Shown one piece after another: positions 1 to 6,622 of a DNA stretch of 57,257 nt. The notes below the pieces were generated by a model that was not told the DNA's origin, searched no databases, and saw only the letters and a program-made list of their open reading frames with translations. Source of the stretch: an uncultured Eubacterium sp. (GTDB lineage: Bacteria; Bacillota; Clostridia; Lachnospirales; Lachnospiraceae); assembly GCA_910583555.1 (NCBI GenBank), contig CAJTXO010000020.1, forward strand, positions 1-57,257, written 5' to 3'. The position numbers were made by a program, and so were the translations under genes. Every line of letters starts with the position of its first letter. Position 1 is the stretch's first letter.

Positions 1-43
1 AAAAGGAACCTTCTACAACTTTAAATGTAAAAGATTCCTTAAG

Positions 44-982
44 TTAATGACATTGCGATTTTTGTACGGTACCGCCATCTGTGAGGATTTTGATCTGCTG
101 GGCGAATTTCAATCCATTATCTTTTTGGTCAGAGGGTTGTCCTGTCATGGTGACAGTCGCCTGTTCTTCATTGACAGAAATCTCTTTTTTGCGCTGTTCG
201 GATTCCAGAGAAAAGTCTTTTGTAATGGCGCCCGGCTGATTTGCGGTAAGTTTTATCACCAGTACGTTGGCCGGGTTGCTGATAAAATACTCCCTGTCAT
301 ATGTAACGCCGTTTGACACATAGTGTACTGAGCCAATACTGTTATTAAGATCAGTTTTGCGCACGTAATCGCTGTATTCAGTGCTGGAAGCCGGAGTCCG
401 GTCCGTGATCCGGATATTGCCGAGTGTTTGATAGGATCCGAAATTGTTCTTTTCACCTTTTAGCATGTTCAGGTTTTTGGTAAATGTGGAATCGCTCAGC
501 AGATCGGTATAATTCTGGGTGATTAGTTTTCCGTTGTCATCAAAATGGGCAGCTTTATTTTTGGAAAATTCATTTACCATGTCCTGTATGGATTTCCGAA
601 CATTTTGGAGGGCGGTATGCACCTCTTCGTTTGAATGAGAGTTGTCGCCGCCGGTATAAGAAGCATTGGCGCCCGGGCCGCCGGACCAGAGGGTTTCTTC
701 GTTTACCTGGATTTTTTCGTTTTCCACGTCGCCGAATACCATGGCGCCGATTTTTCCGTTGCCGATCGGCAGCGCCTGGGATTCCCAGTCTTTGGCGGGT
801 TCATCGTATTGAAGCTGCAGCGGCGGCGTCTGCCGGCTTTTTGCATAAGATATGTTCAATGGACGGCCTCCTTTCGTGTTTCCTGAAAACGGAATGTTCG
901 ATAGTGCCAGCGCGCCTAAAAGAAAGCAACTTACCATTCTTTTGCCGTATCGCTGTATCGTTTTGTTTTCTCTGACTTTCAT
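44..982 (-). pseudogene. Truncated glycoside hydrolase family 95 (alpha-L-fucosidase-type), N-terminal part only
   Basis: The 312 residues match the N-terminal beta-sandwich of GH95 enzymes, which release fucose from glycans outside the cell. The hallmark stretch around 'ALPIGNGKIGAMVFGDVE' followed by 'IQVNEETLWSGGPG' is clear. Residues 1-40 contain a basic start and a hydrophobic segment ending near 'ALALSNIPFSG', consistent with export. The start at 982 is chosen for the AAGGAG seven bases upstream; an earlier in-frame start at 1015 lacks one. Family members are usually about 750-900 residues with a catalytic (alpha/alpha)6 barrel, but this frame stops just after 'ILTDGGTVQK' and no frame further left continues the family. 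The gene is therefore broken by an insertion or rearrangement near position 55. The family call is firm; loss of function is inferred from the missing catalytic domain. Confidence 0.8.
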
Positions 983-1160
983 AAATATTCTCCTTACTGA
1001 TGGTTTTGCGACCATGAAATTTTTAATCTGTTATGATGTTTATTATACATGCAGATGTTGCCTTTTGGTAGAGGATAATGGGACATGTTTTACATGATAG
1101 TGGCGCATAAACGCAAGCACAGAGAAGAATTAAAAAAGTTATGTTAATCCTGTATTGGAC

Positions 1161-1283
1161 AAAGATAATTTCAAAAATATAGTTGAAACTGTATTGGTAT
1201 ATGTCCGATACGATTTTTTCTATTGTATGGTTCCTGACAAGTAATTGTACAAAACGGGATGACAAAAAGGTGGAAATAAACAT
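1161..1283 (-). pseudogene. Remnant of an AgrB-like gene (first 41 codons)
   Basis: The reading frame starting at 1283 gives 'MFISTFLSSRFVQLLVRN' and then 'TIEKIVSDIYQYSFNYIF'. It matches almost residue for residue the start of the AgrB-like gene at 55,762. The match ends abruptly after 'EIIF' at about 1161 and the frame continues into unrelated sequence. AgrB proteins are membrane cysteine proteases that process cyclic signal peptides; this piece has neither catalytic residue and cannot function. It forms the left part of a roughly 358-bp segment repeated near the other end of the window. Confidence 0.75.
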
Positions 1284-1374
1284 AAGCAGGATGCCCTTCT
1301 ATAGTTATTTATTGATAATTATTATATCAGAAAAAAGCAAGGATTACAGGGAAAAGGATAAGTAGTGATAAATA

Positions 1375-1474
1375 GGGGACGAACGGTAGAGGAATTGAAA
1401 AAAATTACCGCTCATCCCGTTTTTTTGACCACTGATACTCGAAAGTCGGAAAAAGGGATTTTATGTGTTATACT
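1375..1474 (+). promoter_or_regulatory. Class B LytTR-type operator and extended -10 promoter, module 1 upstream copy
   Basis: Half-sites ACCGCTCAT (1407) and ACCACTGAT (1428) are direct repeats 21 bp apart, the arrangement bound by LytTR dimers. An inverted copy lies just upstream (GAACGGTAG), so the first half-site is also the 3' arm of a hairpin followed by seven T, which could terminate incoming transcription. TATACT (1469-1474) preceded by TGTGT is an extended -10. No good -35 is present, which suggests dependence on an activator. The same layout occurs at 12,622 and 55,857. Confidence 0.7.
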
Positions 1475-1572
1475 CAGAAAAAATACAGACAGCGGTGTTT
1501 GTAGCTGGAAAGGAGGGGGCGATACGGAGCATCTTATACAGCAGAGAGACTGAAAGAGTAGGAGATGAGCAG

Positions 1573-1658
1573 AGATGGAGGAAAAGATGGAAAAATAGTA
1601 TTGACGGAGATTACAAAAACTTTTGGAAATACGGGAGGTTGGCGTGGCTGTCGGAGGG
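1573..1658 (+). pseudogene. Possible collapsed remnant of an ABC ATPase gene
   Basis: The sequence after 1595 reads 'IVLTEITKTFGN', like the start of an ABC ATPase. It is followed closely by DNA resembling the 3' end of the module 3 ATPase gene (GGCGTGG.TGTCGGAG, compare about 15,882-15,900), but in another frame. This looks like an ATPase gene that lost its middle. The match is short, so the call is tentative, but the similarity to the sequence just before the class A operator at 15,962 supports it. Confidence 0.35.
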
Positions 1659-1666
1659 GAAATTTA

Positions 1667-1735
1667 ACCACTCATCGCAAAAATTGACCGTTCGTCGCAT
1701 TGTTCTTGCAAAAGGGAAGCATTTTGTGTTATGGT
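1667..1735 (+). promoter_or_regulatory. Class A LytTR-type operator and promoter of module 1
   Basis: ACCACTCATCGCA (1667) and ACCGTTCGTCGCA (1687) are direct repeats 20 bp apart. They are followed by TTGCAA (1706-1711), 18 bp, and TATGGT (1730-1735) with an upstream TGTGT. The same layout occurs at 7975 and 15,962, and in the other orientation before the response regulator at 6515. It leads directly into the conserved mini-ORF and the secreted polypeptide gene of module 1. Binding by the regulator encoded at 5823 is inferred. Confidence 0.75.
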
Positions 1736-1796
1736 CAATGTATAACATAGTTAAATACATAAATAGAAGATGGATTCTTGAGAGGGAGGTGAGAGA

Positions 1797-1862
1797 ATGT
1801 ATCTGAATAAGAAACCTGTTTACAGAAGGTCTATTGAAAAAAGCGTTCTTTTCATATGGTAG
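1797..1862 (+). CDS. Conserved 21-residue leader mini-ORF, module 1
   Basis: A strong ribosome site (GGGAGGTGAGAGA) precedes an ATG and 21 codons. The peptide starts 'MYLNKKPVYRR' and ends 'IEKSVLFIW'. Two further copies (8648 and 16,093) keep the MY..KK.V.R..IEKSVLFIW pattern and the same stop, while the DNA around them differs. The last codons lie in the 5' arm of an 11-bp stem. It could be a leader peptide coupling translation to RNA folding, or a secreted signal peptide; no signal sequence or double-glycine leader is visible. Translation is likely given the ribosome site; the function is unknown. Confidence 0.6.
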   Translation: MYLNKKPVYRRSIEKSVLFIW

Positions 1863-1882
1863 TTGGATACCGAAAAGAACGC
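1843..1882 (+). other. Invariant leader RNA stem-loop, module 1
   Basis: GCGTTCTTTTC (1843-1853) pairs perfectly with GAAAAGAACGC (1872-1882) around an 18-base loop that contains the stop codon of the mini-ORF. Both arms are identical in all three copies while the loop varies. No T-run follows, so this is not a simple terminator. A ribosome finishing the mini-ORF would melt the stem. Confidence 0.7.
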
Positions 1883-1967
1883 ATAAATGCACATCAAATA
1901 CATTATCTAACAAATATTGAGTAAAGTCAAGAAACTTAATAAAATTACTAAGAAAGGATTGAAAACG

Positions 1968-2306
1968 ATGAAAAAAACAATTATTAAGACGCTTGCGCTT
2001 ACAATGGTATGTGGAGGTCTTGTTGCTTCAAGTGTACAGGCAGCATCATATAAAGCAACTGGTGGACCGTCCGGTTCTTATACAATGGCCGTTGGCCCGG
2101 GACCGAGAGCGACTTACAATTATGAAATCACAGGTATATATGGAGGGAGCTATATTACGCAGATTAAAGATCCATATTTATGGCATGATCGTGATACAGG
2201 TACTGCTGCAAACCCAAAATCCGGAAAAGGACGGCTTACTGGCGGATCAAGGCAAGCGTATTGGCGGGGGCGTATCGTAAATGGATGGATTAAAGTGACT
2301 GTATGA
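1968..2306 (+). CDS. Secreted small polypeptide of module 1 (bacteriocin-like or signal, unassigned)
   Basis: The product has 112 residues with a classical signal peptide: 'MKKTIIKTLALTMVCGG' and then 'LVASSVQA', with probable cleavage after SVQA. The mature part of about 87 residues is rich in Gly, Tyr, Ser and Arg, has no Cys, and ends 'NGWIKVTV'. The start at 1968 is chosen for AAAGGA 9 bases upstream; a TTG start at 1917 would spoil the signal peptide. It follows the leader stem-loop and precedes a hairpin and a dedicated ABC system. The order (exported polypeptide, polytopic membrane protein, ATPase) recalls lactococcin-972-type bacteriocin loci, but the mature sequence does not clearly match that family. 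I do not recognise it; toxin, antimicrobial or signal are all possible. Confidence 0.75.
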   Translation: MKKTIIKTLALTMVCGGLVASSVQAASYKATGGPSGSYTMAVGPGPRATYNYEITGIYGGSYITQIKDPYLWHDRDTGTAANPKSGKGRLTGGSRQAYWRGRIVNGWIKVTV

Positions 2307-2313
2307 GTTCATC

Positions 2314-2338
2314 GGGGGGCAGACTACAACTGCCCTCC
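2314..2338 (+). other. Intercistronic hairpin after the module 1 polypeptide gene
   Basis: GGGGGGCAG pairs with CTGCCCTCC around a 7-base loop, directly after the stop codon. Only a short pyrimidine stretch follows, so it may act as a partial terminator or a 3' stabiliser that keeps polypeptide mRNA above transporter mRNA. Hairpins sit at the same place in modules 2 and 4 with unrelated sequences. Confidence 0.6.
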
Positions 2339-2436
2339 CTCGTGAAACCATGATGCATATGTTATGGTGGACTTACTCAAAACGTGCAGGAAAAATGCAC
2401 GGGAAGTATGAAAATGTCTAGAGGGAGCTGTCTAAA

Positions 2437-4431
2437 ATGAAGAAATTTACCTTACCATTAAAGCTGTTTTGCAAAACAGGTAGCGTGATCGTGCCTTACA
2501 TCCTTATGATGCTGGCGGTCAATGTCATGCTTTTCCGCCTGACGGACGCCTTCGCCACAGCGGTGGAGGATCCTGACACATTGTCAGATGCCGTGTTCTT
2601 TTTCGGGGATATCAATGTGGTGTGCTTTGTCTTCTACCTGTTCTTTTTATTCATCAGTTATGAGTATATGCGGAAGGTCCGGGAGTCCCAGATGGAAGAG
2701 ATTTTATCCGCTTATGGAAGTTCCGGCATGGGAACTTATGTGAGGCAGTTTCTCGTCTTAGCACTGGCTGTTGTCCTCGCGGCAGCAAATATTTCTATTT
2801 ATGCGGTGTGGGGATGGAAGAACCTCGCATGTGCCGATGCCCTGCTCGGGGAAGTGGTCCGCCTGTTACTGGTGAATGTTTTTCTGCTGTCCCTGGCCGC
2901 CGTTTCGATGGGAACGGTCCTGTCCCGGGTAAAAAACAGGTTTATCGGATATGCCGCCATCGTGGCCGTCCTGTTTCTGATCCTGCCGAATGCCGTTAGT
3001 TTTTATGTGACGCTGCAGAACGAGTACCATATCCCCGTATTTCTCATCCGGGATCTTATCTATCTGATCCCACCGGATCTGTTTAGCTATCCGGATTCCC
3101 TGTATGGTTTTCCGCTGGAAAACTATCGTATCGCCGGCATGATTTTATGGGTTGTCATCGCAGTTGCCATCCTGTTCTGGAAAGTGCTGAAAAAGCGTGC
3201 GAGGCTGCGAACGGTAGTCATGTCCTGTCTGTGCCTGCTGTCAGGTGGACTTATCTACGCGGCAGAGTGCAAGGGAAGCGTTCTTCGGATGCAGGATCAT
3301 CCGGAAGCAGCCATCGAGGAAATGGCAGGTTATTATAATACCCATGAGGAAAAAATGGAGAAGGCAGCATTTACAGTAGCGAAATACGAGCTGGACCTGA
3401 AGATCGGAAAGGAACTGGAGGCGGAGGCGCGCATGTTCATTGATGAAGGGCCGTCCTTGGACGAATACCATTTTACGCTGAGCCATGCCTACCAGGTCGA
3501 AAGCGTGACAGACGAGAACGGGAATGCGCTGGACTATACCCGTGACGGGGATTATCTCTGTATTTTGCCGGGAGGTAAAAAACCTACCCGGATCGGCATC
3601 TGTTACAAAGGGCACAGTTCGCTGTATTACGCAAACAAAAAAGCCTGTTTCCTGCCGGGTTTTTTCGCATATTACCCGAAAGCAGGATACCGGCAGCAGG
3701 ATTTCAGGGACGGCGGTCTGGATTATGACGAGCCGGAAACGCAGTTTGAGGTAAAGGTCAACCGGGACGGTATGGCAAGCAATCTTCCCCGGGACGGCGC
3801 CGGTTTCCGGGGACGGGCGGAAACGCTGACGCTCGTGGATGGTATTTACCATGTATCAGAGCAGGAAGGATTCCAGATCCTGTCATATCCGCTCATGGAG
3901 AGTGAAGATGAGGGGATCCGGGAATATCCGGAAAATCTGGCGCATGAGTGGGAGAAAGTGAAAGAATATCTCGGAATGGACGAGACGGACGAAACGGATA
4001 TCCGCCTTGAACTGCCGAAAAAGATCATCAAGATGCCGGGCAGTCTGGCGTTTACCAGTTTGGCAAAAGGGGTTTTCCTATATGGAGACCACGCTGTCGT
4101 GTCAAGTGCGAACATTGGTGCGTATGATGTACTCGGGCAGAAGGTTGTCAGAAGGACCGCACCGGAAAAGCAGAAATTGCGCGAGGCATTTTTCGATATC
4201 CAGCCGGATGAAAAAACGGATGAGGATGAATTGTGTCGTTTTGCGGATATGAACGACAGCTTTGACGGCTACGCAGCGGAGGTACAGGAGCTACATGACC
4301 TGTGTGTGGACAGGATGAAGGAAACCGGTGTGCAGAACGCGTCCCGACAGATCATACGCTACCTTTTGGATGGGAATGACCATACGGACCCAGCGGTATT
4401 TTTGAAATCAATAGGAAATGAGGTAAGATGA
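2437..4431 (+). CDS. ABC-2-type permease with large C-terminal extracytoplasmic domain, module 1
   Basis: The protein has 664 residues. Residues 1-285 contain about seven hydrophobic segments: six of an ABC-2 permease and one near 'VVMSCLCLLSGGLIYAA' that leads outside. Residues 290-664 form a soluble domain. Within it, 'YHFTLSHAYQVESVTDENG' and then 'ICYKG' and 'FLPGFFAYYPKAG' resemble the N-terminal beta-sandwich of M1 aminopeptidases found fused to ABC permeases, but no HEXXH zinc site follows. It is about 30% larger than its ATPase-coupled partner genes and paralogous to the protein at 9289. The start has GAGGGAG upstream. The stop overlaps the ATPase start (ATGA), so the two are translationally coupled. 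Likely roles are export of the module's polypeptide or self-immunity; the direction of transport is not shown by sequence. Confidence 0.75.
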   Translation: MKKFTLPLKLFCKTGSVIVPYILMMLAVNVMLFRLTDAFATAVEDPDTLSDAVFFFGDINVVCFVFYLFFLFISYEYMRKVRESQMEEILSAYGSSGMGTYVRQFLVLALAVVLAAANISIYAVWGWKNLACADALLGEVVRLLLVNVFLLSLAAVSMGTVLSRVKNRFIGYAAIVAVLFLILPNAVSFYVTLQNEYHIPVFLIRDLIYLIPPDLFSYPDSLYGFPLENYRIAGMILWVVIAVAILFWKVLKKRARLRTVVMSCLCLLSGGLIYAAECKGSVLRMQDHPEAAIEEMAGYYNTHEEKMEKAAFTVAKYELDLKIGKELEAEARMFIDEGPSLDEYHFTLSHAYQVESVTDENGNALDYTRDGDYLCILPGGKKPTRIGICYKGHSSLYYANKKACFLPGFFAYYPKAGYRQQDFRDGGLDYDEPETQFEVKVNRDGMASNLPRDGAGFRGRAETLTLVDGIYHVSEQEGFQILSYPLMESEDEGIREYPENLAHEWEKVKEYLGMDETDETDIRLELPKKIIKMPGSLAFTSLAKGVFLYGDHAVVSSANIGAYDVLGQKVVRRTAPEKQKLREAFFDIQPDEKTDEDELCRFADMNDSFDGYAAEVQELHDLCVDRMKETGVQNASRQIIRYLLDGNDHTDPAVFLKSIGNEVR

Positions 4432-5123
4432 TCATGCTCAAGATCGAACATGTTTCGAAAAAATTTGGAAAAAAACGAGTTTTGGATGATGTATGCCTGA
4501 ATATGGAGGAAGGCTGCTATGGGCTGCTTGGGCCGAACGGAGCCGGAAAAACGACGCTGATCCGTATGATCATGGAGTTATATCCGGTAAGAAAAGGTTC
4601 GATCCGGTTTGAGGGGGCAGGCGGCGTCGGCTATCTGCCGCAGAAGTTCGGAGCATTCCGGGAACTGACGGTGCGGGATATCCTTTTGTATTTCGCCGCG
4701 CTGAAAAAGATTCCAAAGGCGGATCAGGAAAAGGAGATCGACCGCGTTCTGGAACTGGTAAATCTGTCCGACCGGAAGAAGGACCGCATGAGCAGCCTTT
4801 CAGGAGGGATGCAGAGGCGCGTCGGCATCGCGCAGGCGGTCCTGGGAGATCCTCCGGTTCTTATCTTTGATGAACCGACCGCCGGGCTTGACCCAGAGGA
4901 ACGTACACGGTTCAAAAAGCTGATCCGTCAGATCATGGATAAAAAGATCATCATCATATCGACACATATCGTGGAAGATGTGGAGGCCCTGTGCGACCGC
5001 GCGATTATCATGAACCGCGGCCGGGTGCTGAGGAATATGGCAGTCGAGGAGGCAGGTGAGGAAGGCAGCCTGGAAAAAGGATTTTTATGTGCCATACACG
5101 AGGACGACGGGAGGGAAAGGTAA
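4428..5123 (+). CDS. ABC transporter ATPase, CcmA/NatA type, module 1
   Basis: The 231-residue nucleotide-binding subunit powers the membrane proteins on either side. Visible motifs are Walker A GPNGAGKT (residues 35-42), Q-loop 'YLPQKFG' (69-75), signature LSGGM (124-128), Walker B 'VLIFDEP' with catalytic Glu149, and an H-loop in 'ISTHIVEDVE'. Length and motifs fit the CcmA/NatA subfamily that works with ABC-2 permeases. The start overlaps the stop of the upstream permease and the stop overlaps the next start (TAATG), so all three are made as a unit. The paralogue at 11,097 is closely similar apart from its longer C-terminus. Confidence 0.92.
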   Translation: MIMLKIEHVSKKFGKKRVLDDVCLNMEEGCYGLLGPNGAGKTTLIRMIMELYPVRKGSIRFEGAGGVGYLPQKFGAFRELTVRDILLYFAALKKIPKADQEKEIDRVLELVNLSDRKKDRMSSLSGGMQRRVGIAQAVLGDPPVLIFDEPTAGLDPEERTRFKKLIRQIMDKKIIIISTHIVEDVEALCDRAIIMNRGRVLRNMAVEEAGEEGSLEKGFLCAIHEDDGRER

Positions 5124-5767
5124 TGGTTCTGCTTCTCACAAATATAAGAAAACGCAAGCTGTTGATTTTGTTACCGGTTCTTGGGGTTGGAATCTTTGTT
5201 CCGCTCATGTGCCGGTATTACTGTATACATTTTGCGGACACGCCGGATGAGATCATAAAAAATGCGCTGACGCTTATGCACACCTGTATCCCCATGCTGG
5301 TTTCATGGTGGATCATTCTTTTGTACCACGACTTTTTCAACTGGGAGGGAAATGAGCTGCTCTACTATTACTATTCCCAGCCGGAATTGCTGAAACAATA
5401 CGTGATCGTGTTACTTGTTTATGGTTTGATGGAGACGGCAGTTTTCGCTGTTGTGGGAAACATGATTGATATGCCGTATTTCATTTTGGGACAATTGACC
5501 GCCGAGACAATGTGCGTGGCAGCCATGACATATTTTTTTGCATTCCTGCTGCTGAATACAGGGGGATGTTTGCTCGTATCCTTCGGATACTGTGTGTATA
5601 TCAATATGTTTGATACGTTGAATCTGTTTGGGTTTATGTCGATATTTCCCCGTCCGGAGGAGTTCCTTGTCTGGGACGGCGGGCGGGTCAGGGATGCGCT
5701 CGTGGCAGCGGCGGTGTTAAATGCGGCGGGAGTGGTTTGTATGAAATTCAGGAGGAAATATAAGTGA
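5123..5767 (+). CDS. ABC-2-type membrane subunit, module 1
   Basis: The protein has 214 residues and about six hydrophobic segments, starting 'MVLLLTNIRKRKLLIL' and ending in a basic tail 'KFRRKYK'. No catalytic motif is seen. It is most likely the second membrane half of the transporter made by the two preceding genes, equivalent to the 207-residue protein at 11,950, which shares 'EGNELL' after the second segment and a basic tail. GGGAGGGAAAGG lies just upstream and the start overlaps the ATPase stop. Its own stop overlaps the ATG of a truncated fourth gene at 5767. Substrate unknown. Confidence 0.75.
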   Translation: MVLLLTNIRKRKLLILLPVLGVGIFVPLMCRYYCIHFADTPDEIIKNALTLMHTCIPMLVSWWIILLYHDFFNWEGNELLYYYYSQPELLKQYVIVLLVYGLMETAVFAVVGNMIDMPYFILGQLTAETMCVAAMTYFFAFLLLNTGGCLLVSFGYCVYINMFDTLNLFGFMSIFPRPEEFLVWDGGRVRDALVAAAVLNAAGVVCMKFRRKYK

Positions 5768-5853
5768 TGTATATTTGCCGGATAGCGTTTTCAAAGGTGC
5801 GGCTTCAGAATAATACGCGGGATCAGTCGTTTCTTGCCAGCGACAGCAGATAA
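5767..5853 (+). pseudogene. Truncated start of a fourth permease gene, module 1
   Basis: An ATG overlapping the previous stop (TGATG) opens 28 codons beginning 'MYICRIAFSKVRLQNNTR', which looks like the cytoplasmic start of a permease. The frame then runs into the 3' end of the convergent response regulator gene and stops. Equivalent coupled but truncated starts occur at 12,576 and 19,931, so the missing fourth gene is a recurring feature of the array. Confidence 0.5.
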
Positions 5854-6515
5854 GCGTTAAATGCCTTCGTTAGCGGCTGTATGTAGCGGCGGCTGAGCGG
5901 GAGGGAAATGTTGCCACGCAGTTTGACCTGTTTATTCTCGGTTTTAATGTAATATTTCAGATTAATGACCGCAGAACGGGAAACGGCACAGAAGTCATAG
6001 GCTTCCAGTTCCTTGATCCATTCTTTTAGTGTTTTTCGGGATGGCACGGTTTTCCCGTCCTTTAAATGGAAGATCGTATATTTCTGTTCCGACTGCAGAT
6101 ATACAATGTTTCTATATGGCACAAGGGTTTCGTCGTCTATGGCTAAAGGATAGAAATCTTTTATGAGGAAAGCAGTTCGCTTGAGGCATTGTGCCACAAG
6201 GTGGCCGGAAAGTGGTTTGCGTAAAAAAGAAACGACATTATGTCCGAACGCATCGTAAACCATTTCCTCATGCGTTGTACAAAAGGCGATCTGCGTTATG
6301 GGACTAAGTTGTTCTAATGTATGTTTGACTTCTATGCCATTCATGCCATCCATTTCTATGTCAAGAAATAGAAGGTCAAGGGATGTAAGTTCCGTACTTT
6401 CCAGTAGTTCTTCGCCGGAAGAGAAGAAAACGATGTCGTTATATCCGGCTTCCATACAATGTTGTTTTAATTGTTCGCGCTCCATTTCATTGTCATCACA
6501 TATTCCTATTTTCAT
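5823..6515 (-). CDS. LytTR-family response regulator (AgrA/ComE type), system 1
   Basis: The 230-residue regulator has a receiver domain with the acidic pair in 'ICDDNEMERE' and the phosphoacceptor Asp in 'LLFLDIEMDGMNG' near residue 48. A C-terminal LytTR DNA-binding domain follows ('IVYLQSEQKYTIFHLKDGK' and 'VSRSAVINLKYY'). LytTR domains bind paired direct repeats about two helical turns apart. The start at 6515 is chosen for AAAAGGAG 9 bases upstream; an earlier ATG overlaps that site. A class A operator lies between this gene and the upstream kinase gene, pointing into it, so it is probably autoregulated. It is the natural candidate to control the class A sites at 1667, 7975 and 15,962. 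Confidence 0.9.
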   Translation of the reverse strand: MKIGICDDNEMEREQLKQHCMEAGYNDIVFFSSGEELLESTELTSLDLLFLDIEMDGMNGIEVKHTLEQLSPITQIAFCTTHEEMVYDAFGHNVVSFLRKPLSGHLVAQCLKRTAFLIKDFYPLAIDDETLVPYRNIVYLQSEQKYTIFHLKDGKTVPSRKTLKEWIKELEAYDFCAVSRSAVINLKYYIKTENKQVKLRGNISLPLSRRYIQPLTKAFNAYLLSLARND

Positions 6516-6547
6516 AGCTTGCAGTCTCCTTTTCACTTATATCATTA

Positions 6548-6615
6548 AGCATACATGATTTTTTTGATAAAATCCAGTCTTTTGCGACGAACGGTCAATT
6601 TATGCGATAAGTGGT
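6548..6615 (-). promoter_or_regulatory. Class A LytTR-type operator in front of its own response regulator gene
   Basis: Read on the minus strand, ACCACTTATCGCA and ACCGTTCGTCGCA are direct repeats exactly 20 bp apart (plus-strand 6607-6615 and 6587-6595). They are followed at the usual distance by TATGCT (6553-6548). This is the same element that precedes modules 1, 2 and 4. It sits in the 107-bp gap between kinase and regulator, implying that the regulator has a separate, self-controlled promoter. Confidence 0.7.
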
Positions 6616-6622
6616 AAAAGGG

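Larger units (their letters stand above)
1161..1518. repeat. Long direct repeat, copy 1 (partner at 55,640-55,996)
   Basis: This stretch runs from AAAGATAATTTC to the ribosome-site-like AAAGGAGGGG and matches 55,640-55,996 with scattered substitutions. It contains an AgrB 5' fragment on the minus strand, an AT-rich stretch, a hairpin, and a class B LytTR-type operator/promoter on the plus strand. The two copies are in the same orientation about 54.5 kb apart, so recombination between them would delete or amplify almost the whole window. At the right-hand copy the repeat leads into a peptide gene; here no start codon follows the ribosome site. Confidence 0.85.

Noticed and set aside
1843..1882. 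Leader stem-loop as a rho-independent terminator
   Set aside because: No T-run follows in any of the three copies and the essential polypeptide gene lies directly downstream.
1968..5767. Naming module 1 a lactococcin 972 locus
   Set aside because: Gene order is similar, but the mature polypeptide and the permease do not show the motifs of that family that I can recall; only a profile search could support it.
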